Assembly: GCF_009859475.1 (NCBI RefSeq)
Contig: NZ_CP044549.1
Span: 5,757,501 to 5,821,500, forward strand
Direction of reading: 5' to 3'
Origin: Hydrogenophaga sp. BPS33
GTDB lineage: Bacteria > Pseudomonadota > Gammaproteobacteria > Burkholderiales > Burkholderiaceae_C
DNA length: 64,000 nucleotides
The notes under the pieces were generated by a model that saw only the letters and a program-made list of their open reading frames with translations, was not told the origin of the DNA and ran no database searches. The position numbers and the translations under genes are program-made. Shown piece by piece: positions 1 to 9,252 of the stretch (the first letter of the stretch is position 1; every line of letters starts with the position of its first letter).

Positions 1-1109
1 CGCGACGCACCCGCGCCCAAGGGCGCATCACGCGCCTTGAGCGCCTGCGCGAACAACGGGCCAACAGGCGCGATGCCATCGGCAGCGTGAAACTGGAGGT
101 GGCGAGCGGTCAGGCCAGCGGCAAGATCGTGGCGGAACTGGACAAGGTCACGCAGTCGTTTATCTCGCCAGACGGCAACCTGCGCACGGTCGTCAGCAAC
201 TTCTCCGCCACGATCCTGCGCGGCGACAAGATTGGACTTATCGGCCCGAACGGCGCCGGAAAAACCACCTTGCTCAAGATCATCCTGGGTCAATTGACAC
301 CCACCAGCGGCACGGTCCGCCAGGGCAGCAAGATCAGCGTGGCGTATTTCGATCAGATGCGCGACCAGCTCAATCTGGACGCGACGCTGGAGGATTTCAT
401 CAGTCCAGGCAGCGAGTGGATCGAAATCGGGAGCAAGCGCACCCATGTCAAGAGCTATCTCAGCGATTTCCTGTTTTCACCTGCCCGGGCCAATGCGCCG
501 GTGCGCACGCTCTCGGGTGGCGAGCGCAACCGCCTGCTGCTGGCGCGCCTGTTTGCACGACCAGCCAATGTCCTGGTGCTGGACGAGCCGACGAACGACC
601 TGGACATCGAGACCCTGGAACTCCTGGAAGACCTGCTTCAACAATATGAGGGAACGGTGTTTCTGGTCAGCCATGACCGGCGCTTCCTGGACAACGTGGT
701 CACCAGCACGCTGGTGTCTGAAGGCGAGGGGCGTTGGCGCGAGTATGTGGGCGACGTGCAGGACTGGTTGACGCAGTCGGCGCGCGCGGCTGCGCTTCAG
801 CGTGATCGCGAGACGCCTGCGCCGGCGGTTGCCGCCAAACCCATCTCGCCAGCGACACCCAGCGGCACGCCACCGCCCCGCGGCAGCAAAAAGAAGCTCA
901 GTTACAAGGAGCAGCGCGAGTTTGACGCGCTGCCTCAATTGCTGGCTGCCCTGGAAAGCGAACAAATCAATATCAGCAAGGCGCTGGAAGATGGCAGCTT
1001 ATTTCACAGCAATCCCGAACGAGCCACTCAACTTGGCGCCCGACATGCCGAAGTGGAGGAAGAATGGCTGCTGGCTCTTGAACGCTGGGAAGCGCTGGGT
1101 GGAGCCTGA
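1..1109 (+). CDS. uup: ABC-F family ATPase, Uup-like (3' part only)
   Basis: This is the C-terminal part of a soluble ABC-F ATPase. The frame is open back to the first bases of the window, so the N-terminal ABC domain lies outside. The visible part holds the end of the inter-domain linker (rich in Arg), then the second ABC domain with Walker A GPNGAGKTT, signature LSGGERNR and Walker B/D-loop VLVLDEPTNDLD. A roughly 70-residue charged C-terminal segment with KKKLSYKEQREFD follows, typical of the Uup DNA-binding coiled coil. Uup proteins have no membrane domain; they act on ribosomes or branched DNA and influence transposon excision. The Uup assignment over other ABC-F members rests on the C-terminal domain and is likely rather than certain. 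Confidence 0.85.
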   Translation, partial: RRTRAQGRITRLERLREQRANRRDAIGSVKLEVASGQASGKIVAELDKVTQSFISPDGNLRTVVSNFSATILRGDKIGLIGPNGAGKTTLLKIILGQLTPTSGTVRQGSKISVAYFDQMRDQLNLDATLEDFISPGSEWIEIGSKRTHVKSYLSDFLFSPARANAPVRTLSGGERNRLLLARLFARPANVLVLDEPTNDLDIETLELLEDLLQQYEGTVFLVSHDRRFLDNVVTSTLVSEGEGRWREYVGDVQDWLTQSARAAALQRDRETPAPAVAAKPISPATPSGTPPPRGSKKKLSYKEQREFDALPQLLAALESEQINISKALEDGSLFHSNPERATQLGARHAEVEEEWLLALERWEALGGA

Positions 1110-1161
1110 CCTCACGCCTTGATCGCGCCCCGCGACCTTCGTTTCTCATTTCACACACCCC

Positions 1162-3360
1162 ATGACGCCCGATCGTCTTGCCTTTGATCTGCAGCGAACG
1201 CTCGACGAGCTTCAGGCGGAGCGCGAGCGTACGCAAAAGCTCATGGGTGAGCTGGAACTCCAGCGCCGCGAGCTCGATGGCCTGCGCGAAGAAACCCATC
1301 GCGAGTCGCACGGTCGTTCATTGGCCGAAGACGCTCTGGACGAGGCCCGCGACCGGCTGCAATTGGCGGTCGACGCAGCCGGGCTTGCGCTGTGGGAATG
1401 GCAGCCTCCGGCCTTGGAGGTCTTCCTGACGGCCCGCTGGGGAGAGCTTTTGGGTGACATTTCCGCCGATGGTCACTGGGCCGTGTCCGCCTTGTACGAC
1501 CGTCTCCACCCGGAGGATCTGGAATCGCTTCGCGGGGAGATGCTGGCGCTGCTGGAAGGACGCAGTCAGCGCTCGGTGGTGCAGCATCGGGTGCGCGCGG
1601 CCGAGGGCTGGATCTGGGTGGAGACGCATGGCATGGTGGCCGAGCACGACGCCCAGGGGCGGCCGCTTCGGTTCATGGGCACCGTCGCCGACATTCGCGA
1701 GCGCAAGCGCCTGGAGCAAGACAGCTCGCGTGCTCGCGAGCTGTCCGCACAGGCCAGCCGTGCCAAAAGCGAATTTCTGGCCAATGTCAGCCACGAGGTG
1801 CGCACGCCGCTGAACGCGCTTATGGGTTTGACGCGCATGCTGATGGATTCGCCGCTCAGCGCCGAGCAAGCCCAGTGGCTCACGTTGATGGACACGTCGG
1901 CCCACGCGCTGGCCCAGTTGCTCAACGATATTCTCGATCTCTCGCGCATCGAGGCTGGCAAGCTCGACATCGAGCATGCCCGCTTCGATTTGCACCAGGT
2001 GCTGGAGCAAGTCGTATCCAACCACGCAGAAGAGGCGCGCGCCAAACCGCTGGACGTGCGTGTCAATCTGTCACCCGCGCTGCCTCAATGGGTGATGGGC
2101 GATGCGGCGCGATTGCGCCAGGTGATGAACCAGTTGCTCTCCAATGCCGTGAAGTTCACGCCGGCCGGCGGCCGGGTCGATGTGAAGGCAAGTGCGGAAC
2201 ATCCGCAGGGCGATGCGCCGTACCAATTGGAGGTTCAGGTTCGCGACACGGGCGAAGGCATTCCGCGCCACCAGCAAGCCGCGATTTTCGAAGCGTTCAC
2301 ACAGGCCGATGCCTCCACGACGCGCGAGCACGGCGGCAGCGGCCTGGGCCTGGCCATCTCAGCGCGTCTGGCCGCGCTCATGGGAGGTGCGATTGCGCTG
2401 GACAGCGAGCCCGGTCATGGCAGTACGTTCACGTTGTCGCTGCCGCTTCGCGACGTGCCCACGTTGGACAACGGACCCCAGAGCGCTTCGGCCGAGTTGA
2501 TGGAAGTGGCGCAGGCCGGGCCTCGCTACGTGGGTCTGGTGGTGCTGCTGGCCGAGGACCACCCGGTCAACGAGTTGATGATGCGCCAGCTGTTGCTGCG
2601 CCTGGGTTGCACGGTGCGCGTGGCACGCGGTGGCGTGCATGCCGTGGCGCAGTGGGAACAGGGCGGCATCGACCTGGTGTTGATGGATGTGCAGATGCCA
2701 GGCATGAGCGGCTTGCAGGCGACGCAGGAAATTCGCAGCATCGAGGCACGGCGCAAGCTGCCGCGCACGCCCATCGTGGCCGTCACGGCCAATGCCATGC
2801 CGGGCGACCGCGCGGCCTGCCTCGCGGCCGGCATGGACGGGTACACGCCCAAGCCAGTGAGTCCACAAGCCTTGATCCATGAAATGGACCGCGTGCTGCA
2901 AGGAGCCGATGACACGAACGCACCGGAGCCAGCGCTCGACGTGCAACTGCCACCCGTGCCCGAGGCCAGCCCGGTACAAGCTGCGACGCGCCAGGCGCCA
3001 CTGGACATCGAGAAGCTGCTGCGCCGCCTCGATGGTGACGAGGAAACCCTGGGTCAGCTCGCCCAGGCCATGCGGGTCGACCTCGCGTCGCGCCAGCACC
3101 GCATGCGGCGCGCGCTCAACGAGCGCGACAGCGCGGCGGCTGTCGCCCATGCCCACGGTCTGAAGGGGTCGCTGGCCAGCATGACGGCCGAACGCGGCGC
3201 GCGTCTGGCCAAGGGCCTGGAGCTGGCTGCGCGGGCGGGCGACTGGAATTTGTTCGCGCGCGCCTTGCCCCTTATGCAGGCGGAGGCCAAGCAGATCGAT
3301 CTGGCTCTGGCCGAGGTGTTGGACGCGCAGGCTCGCGATCTGTTCGATTCGCGCCGATAG
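1162..3360 (+). CDS. Hybrid sensor histidine kinase (PAS-HisKA-HATPase-REC-HPt)
   Basis: A 732-residue multistep phosphorelay kinase. An N-terminal coiled coil (about 5-65) is followed by a PAS domain ending in the usual PAC motif near FMGTVADIRERK. The HisKA domain has SHEVRTPLNAL with phospho-acceptor His211, and the ATPase domain has GSGLGLAISARL. The receiver has Asp509 in VLMDVQMPG, and the C-terminal HPt domain has His665 in AHAHGLKGS. No membrane segment or signal peptide is visible, so it should sense a cytoplasmic cue. No dedicated response regulator is adjacent, and its output partner is unknown. It ends 18 bases before the convergent MocR gene. Confidence 0.9.
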   Translation: MTPDRLAFDLQRTLDELQAERERTQKLMGELELQRRELDGLREETHRESHGRSLAEDALDEARDRLQLAVDAAGLALWEWQPPALEVFLTARWGELLGDISADGHWAVSALYDRLHPEDLESLRGEMLALLEGRSQRSVVQHRVRAAEGWIWVETHGMVAEHDAQGRPLRFMGTVADIRERKRLEQDSSRARELSAQASRAKSEFLANVSHEVRTPLNALMGLTRMLMDSPLSAEQAQWLTLMDTSAHALAQLLNDILDLSRIEAGKLDIEHARFDLHQVLEQVVSNHAEEARAKPLDVRVNLSPALPQWVMGDAARLRQVMNQLLSNAVKFTPAGGRVDVKASAEHPQGDAPYQLEVQVRDTGEGIPRHQQAAIFEAFTQADASTTREHGGSGLGLAISARLAALMGGAIALDSEPGHGSTFTLSLPLRDVPTLDNGPQSASAELMEVAQAGPRYVGLVVLLAEDHPVNELMMRQLLLRLGCTVRVARGGVHAVAQWEQGGIDLVLMDVQMPGMSGLQATQEIRSIEARRKLPRTPIVAVTANAMPGDRAACLAAGMDGYTPKPVSPQALIHEMDRVLQGADDTNAPEPALDVQLPPVPEASPVQAATRQAPLDIEKLLRRLDGDEETLGQLAQAMRVDLASRQHRMRRALNERDSAAAVAHAHGLKGSLASMTAERGARLAKGLELAARAGDWNLFARALPLMQAEAKQIDLALAEVLDAQARDLFDSRR

Positions 3361-3378
3361 GCAAGCTGCGCAAAGCCG

Positions 3379-4773
3379 CTACATCTGCTCCTTCAAGCGC
3401 GCGAACACGCGCCAGAATGCCGCGTCCTGCGTGGTCGCAAAGTTGATGCGCATCAGCGTGCTTGGCGCCCGCGCGGCGTGGAACAGCGCGCCGGGCGCGA
3501 TGAGGTAGCCCTCGTCCAGCATGCGCTGGGCCAAGATGTCGGTATCCACACCGGTGTCCACCCAACCAAACAGCCCGACGGGTTCAGCGGCAAAGGTGCA
3601 GCCCGCGCCCAGCGCCAGCTTCACACTCCGCGCGCGTGCCACATCGAGGCGCGTGCGAATGCGTTCGGCGTGCCGGCGCAATTGGCCCTGCTCGATGCAC
3701 AGCGCCAATGCTTTCTCCAACAAGGCGGGCGTGGTCAAGGTGCTGAGCAGCTTGGTGTCCAGCAAGGGCTCCACCAACCCCGGGGGCGCTGCCAGGTAGC
3801 CGATGCGCCAGTTGGGCGCCAGGATCTTGGCGAACCCGCTCACGTAGACCGTGCGCTGCAGGCCATCAAGTGCGGTCAGGCGGGTGGCGTGCTCGGGAGC
3901 GATGTGGCTGTAGGTGTCGTCTTCGACGATGTGGAAGTTGTGCTGGTTGGCCAGTTGCAGGAGGCGGTGTGCGCCGCCGGGCGTCAGGCAGTAGCCGGTC
4001 GGGTTGTGGAACACGCTCACGCTGACGTACAGCTTGGGTTTGTGCGCCTCGCAGTACTTCGCCATCACCTCCAGATCGGGGCCGTCGGCGCGTCGCGGCA
4101 CCGGCAGGATGCGCATGCCCAGCGCGGCCAGGCGGGCAAACTCCATCGCCCAGCCCGGCTCCTCCACCATCACCGGGTCGCCCGCTCGCAGCAAGGTGCG
4201 GCTCACGATGTCCAGCGCGTGCGTGGCACCCACGGTGGTGATGATGTGGTCGGGATCGGTGTGCACATTGAGTGTGGCGAGCCGCTGCGCCAGCACACGG
4301 CGCAAGCCGACGTCTCCCAGCGGCTCGCCGTACTGGAGCGAAAAGTCCTGCAACGCACGCGTGTGGGTGACCTTGCGCACCGCCGCCGGCATGAAGGTGG
4401 ACTCGAGCCAATCGGGCGGAAACACGCCCATGCCAGGGTGGGGCTTGTTGTTGACCTTGTGGAACATGCCGCGCATCAGCGCGGCAGCGTTGACCGGCGC
4501 GTCCCCCACGCGGGAGGTGGTCTTGGCGCCAGCGCCGCGCGCGGCCCTTTCGCGCACGTAGAAACCACGGTTCTTGCGCGCCTCCACCAGGCCTTGGGCC
4601 AGCAACTGGTCGTAGGCTGCCACCACCGTCGATGGGCTCACCTGGTTTTGCTCGGCGCATTGGCGCACCGATGGCAAGCGCTCACCCGGTGCAAGCAGGC
4701 GGCTGCGGATGCGGTCGGCGAACCGGGCCGCAAGCTGCTCGGTCAGCGATTGGGTGGGGGTCTTCAACAACAT
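3379..4773 (-). CDS. MocR-type regulator (GntR HTH fused to aminotransferase domain)
   Basis: A 464-residue MocR/PdxR-type transcription factor. The N-terminal GntR winged helix (about 10-80) contains LPSVRQCAEQNQVSPSTVV, and a fold-type I aminotransferase-like domain follows, with PLP lysine Lys316 in SGFAKILAPNWRIGY. Family members bind PLP and an amino acid or amine and control a divergent gene set. Here the divergent neighbour is a LysE-family exporter gene 138 bases away that heads an eight-gene operon. The intergenic region carries repeated CTGTATGG-type half sites, as expected for MocR operators. The effector is not predictable from sequence; the operon content suggests an amino acid. 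Confidence 0.9.
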   Translation of the reverse strand: MLLKTPTQSLTEQLAARFADRIRSRLLAPGERLPSVRQCAEQNQVSPSTVVAAYDQLLAQGLVEARKNRGFYVRERAARGAGAKTTSRVGDAPVNAAALMRGMFHKVNNKPHPGMGVFPPDWLESTFMPAAVRKVTHTRALQDFSLQYGEPLGDVGLRRVLAQRLATLNVHTDPDHIITTVGATHALDIVSRTLLRAGDPVMVEEPGWAMEFARLAALGMRILPVPRRADGPDLEVMAKYCEAHKPKLYVSVSVFHNPTGYCLTPGGAHRLLQLANQHNFHIVEDDTYSHIAPEHATRLTALDGLQRTVYVSGFAKILAPNWRIGYLAAPPGLVEPLLDTKLLSTLTTPALLEKALALCIEQGQLRRHAERIRTRLDVARARSVKLALGAGCTFAAEPVGLFGWVDTGVDTDILAQRMLDEGYLIAPGALFHAARAPSTLMRINFATTQDAAFWRVFARLKEQM

Positions 4774-4794
4774 GGTGGCGACTTTCCAGCCGAT

Positions 4795-4860
4795 CTGTAT
4801 GGCCAGTACAAACCATACAGTTTGATAACTGAGCTGCCAAACTGTATTGGTCGTGTACTG
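4795..4860. promoter_or_regulatory. Probable MocR operator array in the divergent promoter region
   Basis: The gap between the divergent MocR and LysE genes has a perfect inverted repeat, CTGTATGG (4795-4802) and CCATACAG (4813-4820). A near-direct third copy, CTGTATTGG, lies at 4842-4850. A second motif, CAGTACA (4804-4810), is mirrored by TGTACTG (4854-4860). Mixed direct and inverted repeats of this size are typical of MocR-class binding sites, which can be read by the HTH pair in two orientations. The regulator is inferred to bind here; no binding data are available. Confidence 0.65.
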
Positions 4861-4911
4861 ACACCGAAGACTACATTGATCGTCCGACTTTCACAAGCCA
4901 TCCCATTCACC

Positions 4912-5526
4912 ATGAGCACCTCCGAGCTGACCGCCCTGCTGCTGTTCTGCACCGCCATGAGCTTTTCGCCGGGGCCGAACAACACACTGGCCACCGCGCT
5001 CGCGGCCAACCGTGGTCTGCGGCACGCGCTGCGCTTCTGCATAGCGGTGCCCACCGGCTGGACCTTGCTCATGCTTGTCACCGGGCTCGGCCTGGGCACC
5101 TTGGTGCTGAGCGTCCCCGTGCTGCGCTGGGGTGTGAAGTTACTGGGTGTGGTCTACATGCTGTGGCTGGCGTGGAAGCTGGTGGGGTCGGCGCAACTGG
5201 TCGATGCCGGCCACGTGCGGCTCGACGTCACGTTTGCCCAAGGCGTGGGCTTGCAGTTTCTCAACATTAAGGCCTGGATGCTGGCGCTCACCCTGAGCGC
5301 GGGCTGGATCGTCAACGCCGCCGGCCAGCCAGCGCCGAACCCGGGCGAGCGCCTGGCCATCGTCTGCGCCGCGATGGTGCTGTTCGCCTTCACGAGCAAC
5401 TTCGCCTATGCGCTAACGGGCTCCCTGCTGCGGCAATGGCTGTCGCACGGCACGCGCCTGCGCTGGTTCAACCGCGTGCTGGCCGCGGTGCTGGTGTTCA
5501 CTGCCCTGTGGATGCTGACCGTATGA
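4912..5526 (+). CDS. LysE/RhtB-family amino acid exporter
   Basis: A 204-residue inner-membrane protein with about six hydrophobic segments and the family hallmark FSPGPNNTLA near residue 20. LysE/RhtB proteins export amino acids or their analogues by proton antiport. The start at ATG 4912 gives the normal family length; the long upstream extension of this frame is only antisense to the MocR gene. It is the first gene of the operon opposite the MocR regulator, the classic place for a substrate-induced exporter. The substrate is unknown. Confidence 0.88.
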   Translation: MSTSELTALLLFCTAMSFSPGPNNTLATALAANRGLRHALRFCIAVPTGWTLLMLVTGLGLGTLVLSVPVLRWGVKLLGVVYMLWLAWKLVGSAQLVDAGHVRLDVTFAQGVGLQFLNIKAWMLALTLSAGWIVNAAGQPAPNPGERLAIVCAAMVLFAFTSNFAYALTGSLLRQWLSHGTRLRWFNRVLAAVLVFTALWMLTV

Positions 5527-5587
5527 GCGCCGCCCGGCCGTTCCGAAGGCGCTCAGCCCCGCAGTGCGCAGCACGGAGGGCAGTCCC

Positions 5588-6553
5588 ATGAACACCGTGC
5601 CCGTCCTGGCGCCACAGCGCTGGCTGGAGCGCCCCGCCAACAAGGGCTTGTTGCTCGGCTTGCTCGGCGTGGCGCTGTTCGCGCTCACACTGCCCATGAC
5701 GCGGCTGGCTGTCGGCACGGTGGACGCGCCGCAGATGTCGGGCGTGTTCGTGGCCGTGGGCCGCGCCGTCGTGGCGGCCGGGCTGTCCATCGTTTTCCTG
5801 CTCGCCACGCACGCCCCGCTGCCCCGGCGCGAAGACCTGTTGCCCCTGGCCATCACCTCGGCGGGCGTCGTGTTCGGCTTTCCTCTGTTCACCTCGGTGG
5901 CCATGCGCTATGTGGAGGCGGTGCACGCCAGCGTGATCGTGGGTGTGCTGCCGCTGGCCACGGCCGCGGTCGCGGCATTGCTGCACCGCCAGCGCCCGTC
6001 CGGCGGTTTCTGGCTGTGCGCGGCCCTGGGCAGCGCCATGGTGGTGGGCTTCGCGGTGCTGCGATCGGGCAGCGCGGGCCTCGCGCTGCACCCCGCCGAT
6101 GCGCTCCTGCTCGCCGCCATGCTGTGCGCTGCCGTCGGCTACGCTTACGGCGCACGCATGTCGCAGCGCATGCGCGCCGAGCACGTGATCTGCTGGGCGC
6201 TGGTGATCGCGCTGCCGATCACACTCCCATTGGCCTTCGCCACGCGCCCGCAGGCCGCGCTGCAGGCCTCGGCCTGGTGGGGCTTTGCCTACACCGCGGT
6301 GTTCTCGATGTGGATCGGCTTCTTCGCCTGGTACCGCGGCCTGGCACTGGGGGGCACGGTGCGCGTGAGTCAGGTGCAACTGGTGCAACCCTTTCTGGGC
6401 ATGTTGTTCGCGGTTCCCCTGTTGGGCGAACGGCTGGACGCTGTCACACTGGGTTTTGCCGTTGCGGTGATCGCTACGGTGTTCATTGGCAAGAAAATGC
6501 CCGTGCATGCCACCAGCCCCCGCATCGAAGACGTTGAAACGGAGACCTCATGA
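5588..6553 (+). CDS. DMT-superfamily transporter (EamA family)
   Basis: A 321-residue inner-membrane protein with about ten transmembrane segments in two repeated halves, as in EamA/RhaT-type exporters. The ATG at 5588 is preceded by GGAGG at the right distance, favouring it over the upstream GTG at 5564. Its last bases overlap the start of the aminotransferase gene (ATGA at 6550-6553), so the two are translationally coupled. EamA proteins commonly export amino acids or small metabolites; with the LysE-family gene before it, the operon encodes two different exporters. Substrate not predictable. Confidence 0.85.
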   Translation: MNTVPVLAPQRWLERPANKGLLLGLLGVALFALTLPMTRLAVGTVDAPQMSGVFVAVGRAVVAAGLSIVFLLATHAPLPRREDLLPLAITSAGVVFGFPLFTSVAMRYVEAVHASVIVGVLPLATAAVAALLHRQRPSGGFWLCAALGSAMVVGFAVLRSGSAGLALHPADALLLAAMLCAAVGYAYGARMSQRMRAEHVICWALVIALPITLPLAFATRPQAALQASAWWGFAYTAVFSMWIGFFAWYRGLALGGTVRVSQVQLVQPFLGMLFAVPLLGERLDAVTLGFAVAVIATVFIGKKMPVHATSPRIEDVETETS

Positions 6554-7764
6554 AACCCAACGACCTACCCCATCCCACGGACACCGGCTGGACCCTGGCC
6601 CGCCGCGCCGAGCGCATGAACCCCTCGGTGATCCGCGAGATTCTCAAGGTCACCGAGAAGCCGGGCATCATCAGTTTCGCTGGCGGCCTGCCCTCGCCCA
6701 AGACCTTTCCCGTCACCGCGTTCTCCGAGGCCTGTGCCAAGGTGCTGCGCGAAGACGGGCAGGCCGCGTTGCAATACGCCGCCAGTGAAGGCTACGGCCC
6801 CCTGCGCGAAGCGGTCGCCGCGCACTTGCCCTGGGCGGTGGACCCGGCACAGGTGCTCATCACCACCGGCAGCCAGCAGGGCCTGGACCTGGTGGCCAAG
6901 GTGCTGATCGACACCGACAGCCGCGTGCTGGTGGAAACGCCCACCTACCTCGGCGCCTTGCAGGCCTTCACGCCAATGGAGCCGCGGATCGAAGCCGTGG
7001 GCAGCGATGCCGAAGGCATCGACGTGGCCGACCTCGTGCGCCGGGCAGGCACCGGCGTGGACCGCGCCCGCTTCCTGTATGTGTTGCCCAACTTCCAGAA
7101 CCCGACCGGGCGCAGCATGAGCGAGGCGCGCCGCGCCGCCCTGGTGGCCAGCGCGGCCGCGCACGGCGTGCCGATCGTGGAAGACAACCCCTACGGCGAC
7201 CTGTGGTTCGACGAGCAGCCGCCACTGCCCTTGAGTGCGCGCAACCCCGAAGGCTGCATCTACCTCGGCTCGTTCTCCAAGGTGCTGGCGCCCGGCTTGC
7301 GGCTGGGCTACATCGTGGCGCCCACGGCCATCTTTCCCAAGCTGCTGCAAGCCAAGCAGGCCGCCGATCTGCACAGCCCCGGCTTCAACCAGCGCATGGT
7401 GGCCGAGGTCCTCAAGGACGGTTTCCTGGACCGCCACGTGCCCACCATCCGCACGCTGTACAAGAACCAATGCGCGGCCATGCTGGCCTGCCTCACGAAG
7501 GAGATGGCCGGTCTGGACGTGCAGTGGAACTCGCCCGACGGCGGCATGTTCCTCTGGCTGCGCTTGCCCGCAGGCATGAACGCGGTCGACCTGCTGCCGC
7601 GCGCGGTGGACAAGGGTGTGGCCTTTGTGCCCGGCGCCGCGTTCTTCGCCGACGCACCCGACCACCGCACCATGCGCCTGAGCTTCGTCACCGCCAGCGT
7701 GGAGCAGATCCACATCGGCATCGCCGCGCTGGCCCAGGCCATCCGCGAACAACAAGGATCCTGA
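6550..7764 (+). CDS. PLP-dependent aminotransferase, fold type I (class I/II)
   Basis: A 404-residue transaminase related to the 2-aminoadipate/LysN and MocR catalytic-domain group. Visible motifs are ISFAGGLPSPKTFP near the N terminus, TTGSQQGLDL in the cofactor region, NFQNPTGRS, EDNPYGDLW, and the Schiff-base lysine Lys244 in LGSFSKVLAPGLRLGY. Enzymes of this group transfer the amino group of aromatic, branched or alpha-amino-dicarboxylic acids to 2-oxoglutarate. It overlaps the EamA gene by four bases and is followed two bases later by the GST gene. It resembles the aminotransferase domain of the neighbouring regulator, so both may recognise the same amino acid; that is inference. Confidence 0.9.
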   Translation: MKPNDLPHPTDTGWTLARRAERMNPSVIREILKVTEKPGIISFAGGLPSPKTFPVTAFSEACAKVLREDGQAALQYAASEGYGPLREAVAAHLPWAVDPAQVLITTGSQQGLDLVAKVLIDTDSRVLVETPTYLGALQAFTPMEPRIEAVGSDAEGIDVADLVRRAGTGVDRARFLYVLPNFQNPTGRSMSEARRAALVASAAAHGVPIVEDNPYGDLWFDEQPPLPLSARNPEGCIYLGSFSKVLAPGLRLGYIVAPTAIFPKLLQAKQAADLHSPGFNQRMVAEVLKDGFLDRHVPTIRTLYKNQCAAMLACLTKEMAGLDVQWNSPDGGMFLWLRLPAGMNAVDLLPRAVDKGVAFVPGAAFFADAPDHRTMRLSFVTASVEQIHIGIAALAQAIREQQGS

Positions 7765-7766
7765 GC

Positions 7767-8381
7767 GTGCTGCACCTGTGGGGACGCCTGAGTTCGATCA
7801 ACGTGCGCAAGGTGGTGCTGTGCGCTCAAGTGCTCGGGCTCGACCTGCCGCGCACCGATGCGGGCCTGGCGCATGGCGTAGTGGACACACCCGGCTACCG
7901 AGCGCAGAACCCCAACGGCCTGGTCCCCCTGCTGCAGGATGGTGACTTCACGCTCTGGGAATCGAACGCCATCGTGCGCTACCTGTGCGCAGGGCAAGAC
8001 CGTCTGTACCCACGGAACCTGCGGCAGCGCTTCGATGCCGAGCGCTGGATGGACTGGCAGCAAACCACGCTCAACCCTGCGGGAAGCCCCGCCTTCAAAC
8101 AGTGGATCCGCACGCCTGCCGAGCAGCGCGATGCCACCGTCATCGCGCAATCCGTCGCCGCCACCGAACCGCTGTTCGCCCTGCTCGACGAGCACCTCTC
8201 GCGCCAGGCCTTCATGGCCGGCGACGAACTCGGCATGGCCGACATTCCGATCGCCTGCGAGGTGCACCGCTGGTGGGGCCTGCCGCAAGCGCGCCCGGCG
8301 CGGCCTCACCTTGAACGCTGGTACGCCGGCTGGCTGGCGCTGCCCGCGAGCCGGGGCGTGCTCGACCTGCCTTTGTCCTGA
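7767..8381 (+). CDS. Glutathione S-transferase family protein
   Basis: A 204-residue cytosolic protein with an N-terminal thioredoxin-like fold, including NPNGLVPLLQDGDFTLWES for glutathione gamma-glutamyl recognition, and an all-helical C-terminal half. The GTG start at 7767 comes two bases after the stop of the aminotransferase gene; the upstream extension is out-of-frame overlap only. GSTs may conjugate, isomerise or dehalogenate electrophiles. In this operon it could handle a reactive unsaturated or keto intermediate made by the dehydratase-like or aminotransferase enzymes, which is inference. Confidence 0.85.
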   Translation: MLHLWGRLSSINVRKVVLCAQVLGLDLPRTDAGLAHGVVDTPGYRAQNPNGLVPLLQDGDFTLWESNAIVRYLCAGQDRLYPRNLRQRFDAERWMDWQQTTLNPAGSPAFKQWIRTPAEQRDATVIAQSVAATEPLFALLDEHLSRQAFMAGDELGMADIPIACEVHRWWGLPQARPARPHLERWYAGWLALPASRGVLDLPLS

Positions 8382-8397
8382 CCCTCGGAGCAAGCCC

Positions 8398-9252
8398 ATG
8401 GCCCAACGCCCCTTCCAACAAGTCGATGTCTTCACCGACACCCCCTACCTGGGCAACCCGCTGGGCGTGGTGCTCGATGGCAGCGGCCTGGACACCGAGG
8501 CCATGCAGCGCTTCACCGACTGGACCAACCTCTCGGAGTGCACCTTTCTGCTGCCGCCCACCGACGAAGGCCGCGCCGCGGGTGCCGACTACCGCGTGCG
8601 CATCTTCTGCCCAGGGCGCGAACTGCCCTTCGCCGGTCACCCCACGCTGGGCAGTTGCCATGCCTGGCTGCGGGCCGGCGGACGGGCTCGCGCCGACACG
8701 CATGTGGTGCAGGAATGTGGTGTGGGCCTGGTGCACATCCGGCGCCAGGGCCCCCAGCTTGCATTCGCAGCCCCGCCACTGCGCCGCGGCGGCCCGCTGG
8801 ACGAAGCCGACTTGGCGCTGATCGCGCGCGGCCTCGGCCTGTCGCGCGACGACATCGTCGCGCACGCCTGGTGCGACAACGGCCCGGCCTGGCGCGGCGT
8901 GATGCTGCGTTCGGCCGAGCAGGTGCTGGCCGTGCGCCCCGACGCGCAGGCGCTGGCGGGTCTGGAGATCGGCCTTGTCGGACCCCACCCGGCAGGCACC
9001 GACACCGCCTTTGAAGTGCGCGCCTTTTTCCCCGGCAACCAAGCGCTGGCCGAAGACCCGGTGACCGGTAGCCTCAACGCCGCGATCGCGCAATGGCTGA
9101 TGGGCGCAGGCATGGCGCCGGAACGCTACGTGGCCGCGCAGGGCACGGTGCTGGCGCGCGCGGGTCGCGTATACGTCGAACGCGACGCCGGCGGCACGAT
9201 CTGGATCGGCGGTGCCAGCGTCACCTGCATCGACGGAAAGGTGTCGCTGTGA
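8398..9252 (+). CDS. PhzF-family isomerase
   Basis: A 284-residue protein of the PhzF/diaminopimelate-epimerase fold. The N terminus FQQVDVFTDTPYLGNPLGVV and NLSECTFLL are diagnostic; Glu47 in the latter matches the catalytic glutamate of PhzF. GRELPFAGHPTLG and EDPVTGSLNAAI complete the two pseudo-symmetric halves. PhzF in phenazine synthesis isomerises dihydro-3-hydroxyanthranilate, but most relatives have unknown substrates. No other phenazine gene is present. The ATG at 8398 gives the normal length. The gene ends inside a GTGA overlap with the cupin gene. Confidence 0.88.
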   Translation: MAQRPFQQVDVFTDTPYLGNPLGVVLDGSGLDTEAMQRFTDWTNLSECTFLLPPTDEGRAAGADYRVRIFCPGRELPFAGHPTLGSCHAWLRAGGRARADTHVVQECGVGLVHIRRQGPQLAFAAPPLRRGGPLDEADLALIARGLGLSRDDIVAHAWCDNGPAWRGVMLRSAEQVLAVRPDAQALAGLEIGLVGPHPAGTDTAFEVRAFFPGNQALAEDPVTGSLNAAIAQWLMGAGMAPERYVAAQGTVLARAGRVYVERDAGGTIWIGGASVTCIDGKVSL

